In this document: positions 4,526 through 6,854 of the stretch, piece by piece
Position numbering within the stretch: position 1 is the first letter of the stretch
Layout: every line of letters begins with the position of its first letter
NCBI GenBank assembly: GCA_023441105.1
Contig: JAEZQX010000507.1
Location: 1 to 6,854 of the forward strand
Length of the DNA stretch: 6,854 bases
Source: Pseudomonadota bacterium
GTDB taxonomy: Bacteria; Pseudomonadota; Gammaproteobacteria; Burkholderiales; Burkholderiaceae
Reading direction: 5' to 3'
The notes under the pieces: model-generated
Told to the model about the DNA's origin: nothing
The model's database searches: none
What the model saw: only the letters and a program-made list of their open reading frames with translations
Translations under genes and position numbers: made by a program

Positions 4526-6801
4526 CCCTCATCCATGGCGACCAGCAACCGCTTGCCGCGCCGGGCACCGGCGTCATCGGAATCGGCGCGGCGGCGGCGC
4601 GGATCGACGGCGTGGCCAAAGTCACCGGCCATGCGCGCTATGCCGCCGAGCATCCGGCCGCCGACCTTGCCTGGGGCGTCGCGGTGAGCAGCACTATCGC
4701 CAGGGGCCGCATCGAGCGGATCATGACGGAGCGCGCGTTGGCCGTACCCGGGGTGCTGGCCGTGCTGAGCCACGAGAACCGCCCCAGGATGCGCCGGCTG
4801 GGCTTCATGTACAAGGACATGACCTCGCCCAAGGGTTCGCCGTTCAGGCCGCTGCAGGATGATGTCGTGCGCTACAGCGGCCAGCCGATCGCGCTCGTGG
4901 TCGCCGAGACCTTCGAGGCCGCGCGCTACGCCGCCGGACTGGTCGAGGTGCACTATCGACGACTGCCTCATGAAACGAACCTGATCGAGCACATCGGGCG
5001 TCGCTACGCACCGAGCCGCCTGAAGGCCGGGTTCACGCCGCCGCCGAAGCCGCGCGGCGATGCCGACGCGGCCTTCGAGGCTGCGCCGGCACGGATCGAT
5101 GCCGGCTACTACAGCGGCGTCGAGCACCACAACCCGATGGAGATGCATGCCAGCACGGTCATCCGGAGCGCCGACGGCCACCTGACGATCTACGACAAGA
5201 CGCAAGGCTCGCAGAACTGCCGCTGGGTGGTGTCACGCGCCTTCGGCCTGTCCGGCGACCAGGTTACGGTTCGCAACCCCTATGTCGGCGGCGCCTTCGG
5301 CTCCGGCCTGCGCCCCCAGTACCAGTTGCTGCTGGCGGTGATGGCGTGCCTGCACCTGCAGCGCTCCGTGCGGGTGGTGCTGACGCGCCAGCAGATGTTC
5401 ACCTTCGGCCACCGCCCCGAGACCTGGCAGGGGGTTAAGCTGGCCGCGCGCGCGGATGGCGCGCTCACGGCACTGGTGCACGAGGCGATCGCGGAAACCT
5501 CGCGCCACGAGGACTATGTCGAAGTCGTGGTCAACTGGTCCGGCCAGCTCTACCGCTGCGACAACGCGCGCTTCGACTACAAGCTGGTCGACCTCGACCA
5601 CTTCACGCCGATCGACATGCGCGCGCCCGGCGCCGCCCACGGTGTCCACGCGCTCGAGGTCGCGATGGACGAGCTCTCCTACGAGCTGGCGCTGGATCCG
5701 CTGGCCCTGCGGCTCAGGAACTACGCCGACCGCGACCCGACCACGGAGCTGCCCTACTCCACCAAGGAGCTGCGCGCCTGCTATCAGCAGGCAGCGCAGC
5801 GCTTCGGCTGGCAGCGGCGCAACCCGGCACCCCGCTCGATGCGCCGCGGGCACGAGTTGCTGGGCTTCGGCATGGCCACCGGCATGTGGGATGCCATGCA
5901 GATGGCCGCCCGCGCCCAGGCCGCACTGCATGCGGACGGCAGGCTGGTGGTCAGCAGCGCCGCCAGCGACATCGGCACCGGCACCTATACCGTCATGTGC
6001 CAGATCGCGGCAGCGGCGTTCGGGCTGCCGCTCGAGCAGGTGATTTTCCAGCTGGGCGATTCCACGCTGCCGTTCGCCCCGATCGAAGGCGGCTCCTCGC
6101 ACGTCACCACCATCGGCTCGGCGGTGGCCGGCGCCTGCGAGAAGCTGCAGCAGGCATTGCTCAAGGCTGCCTCGCGCCTGCCGGGAGCGGGCTTCGAAGG
6201 CGCGCGGCTGGACGATGTCGCCTTCGTGGACGGCTGCCTGCAGTTGCGCGCGAGGCCCGCCACCCGGCTGCCGATCGCGGCCGTCGTGGCAGGAAGCGGC
6301 AAGCCGGCGATCGAGGCGAAGTTCCTGCTGCTGCCCAACATCGCACGGCAGAGGAAGTACACCCGCAGCGTGCATTCGGCGGTGTTCTGCCAAGTGGCGG
6401 TCGACGAAGATTTCGGCACCGTTCGCGTGGAACGCGTGGTCAGCGCGGTCGCCGCCGGCCGGATCATCAATCCCGCCACGGCGCGCAGCCAGGTCATCGG
6501 CGGCATCGTGTGGGGCATCAGCCAGGCACTGCATGAGGAGAGCCATGCCGACCATGCCCTCGGCCGCTTCATGAATCACAACTACGCTGAATACCATGTG
6601 CCGGTCAACGCCGACATCGGGAACATCGACGTGATCTTCGTCGAGGAGGACGATCGCATCGTCAGCCGCCTCGGGGCGAAGGGCGTCGGCGAGATCGGCA
6701 TCGTCGGCGTGGCCGCCGCCATCTGCAACGCGATCTACCATGCGACCGGGCGGCGGGTGCGGAGTACGCCGATGACGCCAGACAAGGTGATGGCTCGGTA
6801 G
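4522..6801 (+). CDS. paoC: Aldehyde oxidoreductase molybdenum-cofactor subunit, PaoC/YagR-like
   Basis: This is the catalytic large subunit (759 residues; E. coli PaoC is about 732). It hydroxylates the aldehyde carbonyl to a carboxylate at a molybdopterin centre. E. coli PaoABC prefers aromatic aldehydes and uses the cytosine-dinucleotide cofactor; the same is inferred here. Residues about 15-140 form the N-terminal aldehyde-oxidase a/b hammerhead domain (GVAKVTGHARYAAE, YSGQPIALVVAET). Cofactor-binding segments are GGAFGSGLRPQYQ (256-268), DMRAPG (365-370), DIGTGTYT (483-490) and EGGSSH (522-527). The catalytic base is Glu724 in KGVGEIG, matching the Glu of KGIGEVG in PaoC. All expected motifs are intact, so the enzyme should be active if the cofactor is supplied. 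No Tat or Sec signal is seen. The ATG at 4522 overlaps the previous stop as ATGA and has a good Shine-Dalgarno. A PaoD/XdhC-like maturation factor would be expected nearby but is not in the window. Confidence 0.95.
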   Translation: MTLIHGDQQPLAAPGTGVIGIGAAAARIDGVAKVTGHARYAAEHPAADLAWGVAVSSTIARGRIERIMTERALAVPGVLAVLSHENRPRMRRLGFMYKDMTSPKGSPFRPLQDDVVRYSGQPIALVVAETFEAARYAAGLVEVHYRRLPHETNLIEHIGRRYAPSRLKAGFTPPPKPRGDADAAFEAAPARIDAGYYSGVEHHNPMEMHASTVIRSADGHLTIYDKTQGSQNCRWVVSRAFGLSGDQVTVRNPYVGGAFGSGLRPQYQLLLAVMACLHLQRSVRVVLTRQQMFTFGHRPETWQGVKLAARADGALTALVHEAIAETSRHEDYVEVVVNWSGQLYRCDNARFDYKLVDLDHFTPIDMRAPGAAHGVHALEVAMDELSYELALDPLALRLRNYADRDPTTELPYSTKELRACYQQAAQRFGWQRRNPAPRSMRRGHELLGFGMATGMWDAMQMAARAQAALHADGRLVVSSAASDIGTGTYTVMCQIAAAAFGLPLEQVIFQLGDSTLPFAPIEGGSSHVTTIGSAVAGACEKLQQALLKAASRLPGAGFEGARLDDVAFVDGCLQLRARPATRLPIAAVVAGSGKPAIEAKFLLLPNIARQRKYTRSVHSAVFCQVAVDEDFGTVRVERVVSAVAAGRIINPATARSQVIGGIVWGISQALHEESHADHALGRFMNHNYAEYHVPVNADIGNIDVIFVEEDDRIVSRLGAKGVGEIGIVGVAAAICNAIYHATGRRVRSTPMTPDKVMAR

Positions 6802-6821
6802 GCGTTGGCGGTGGCGACGGG

Positions 6822-6842
6822 TGTCAGAGGGTCGGGCTGACA
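6822..6842. repeat. Weak inverted repeat after the aldehyde oxidoreductase operon
   Basis: TGTCAG (6822-6827) and CTGACA (6837-6842) are perfect 6-bp arms around a 9-nt G-rich spacer, 20 nt after the last stop. The stem is weak and no T-run follows, so it is not a convincing intrinsic terminator. It may belong to a regulatory site of a gene beyond the window. Nothing else is recognisable in the final 53 bases. Confidence 0.3.
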
Positions 6843-6854
6843 GTGGTTCACGGG

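Noticed and set aside
5233..6741. 502-codon open frame on the minus strand inside the Mo-subunit gene
   Set aside because: It is antisense to a well-supported conserved gene, and its composition is the His/Asp/Gly/Ala-rich pattern typical of shadow frames in GC-rich DNA. No motif was recognised.
1..6854. CRISPR arrays, tRNA or rRNA genes, insertion sequences, phage or defence genes
   Set aside because: No regularly spaced repeats, tRNA-like folds, transposase motifs or terminal inverted repeats were seen on reading both strands; coding genes fill nearly the whole window.

Overview
The window is GC-rich and has strongly biased codon third positions. It carries genes typical of a free-living proteobacterium. 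The combination of slyX, a PaoABC-type aldehyde oxidoreductase operon and a UvrA2-type ATPase at high GC suggests a gammaproteobacterium, perhaps of the Xanthomonadales group. That placement is inferred from gene content and style, not from a marker gene.

Layout. (1) Positions 1-1584 hold the C-terminal ~527 residues of a UvrA-family ABC ATPase (UvrA2-like); its N-terminus lies outside the window. (2) A promoter-operator module spans the uvrA stop codon: a consensus TTGACA inside the last codons, a 17-nt spacer, a -10-like TAGGAT that uses the TAG stop, and a perfect 22-bp palindrome directly after it. It drives and probably autoregulates a TetR-family repressor at 1638-2402. (3) On the minus strand, slyX (2370-2588) converges on tetR and overlaps its last 33 bases. 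(4) A 195-bp divergent gap (2589-2783) separates slyX from a three-gene plus-strand operon (2784-6801). The operon encodes the [2Fe-2S], FAD and molybdenum-cofactor subunits of a xanthine-oxidase-family enzyme closely resembling E. coli PaoABC (YagTSR). Both internal junctions are ATGA overlaps. (5) The last 53 bases hold no recognisable gene, only a weak inverted repeat.

How the genes work together. The three oxidoreductase subunits form an electron chain: aldehyde oxidation at Mo, then [2Fe-2S] clusters, then FAD with an extra [4Fe-4S] site in the FAD subunit. Unlike E. coli PaoA, the small subunit shows no Tat signal at any plausible start, so this version is probably cytoplasmic. The TetR protein most plausibly regulates itself; no second copy of its palindrome was seen near slyX or the oxidoreductase operon.

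I see no clearly novel multi-gene system here. The most interesting points are regulatory or architectural: the promoter and operator built into the uvrA stop, the tetR/slyX overlap, a possible leaderless slyX mRNA, the 14-bp tandem repeat over the first oxidoreductase start codon, and the apparent loss of the export signal.
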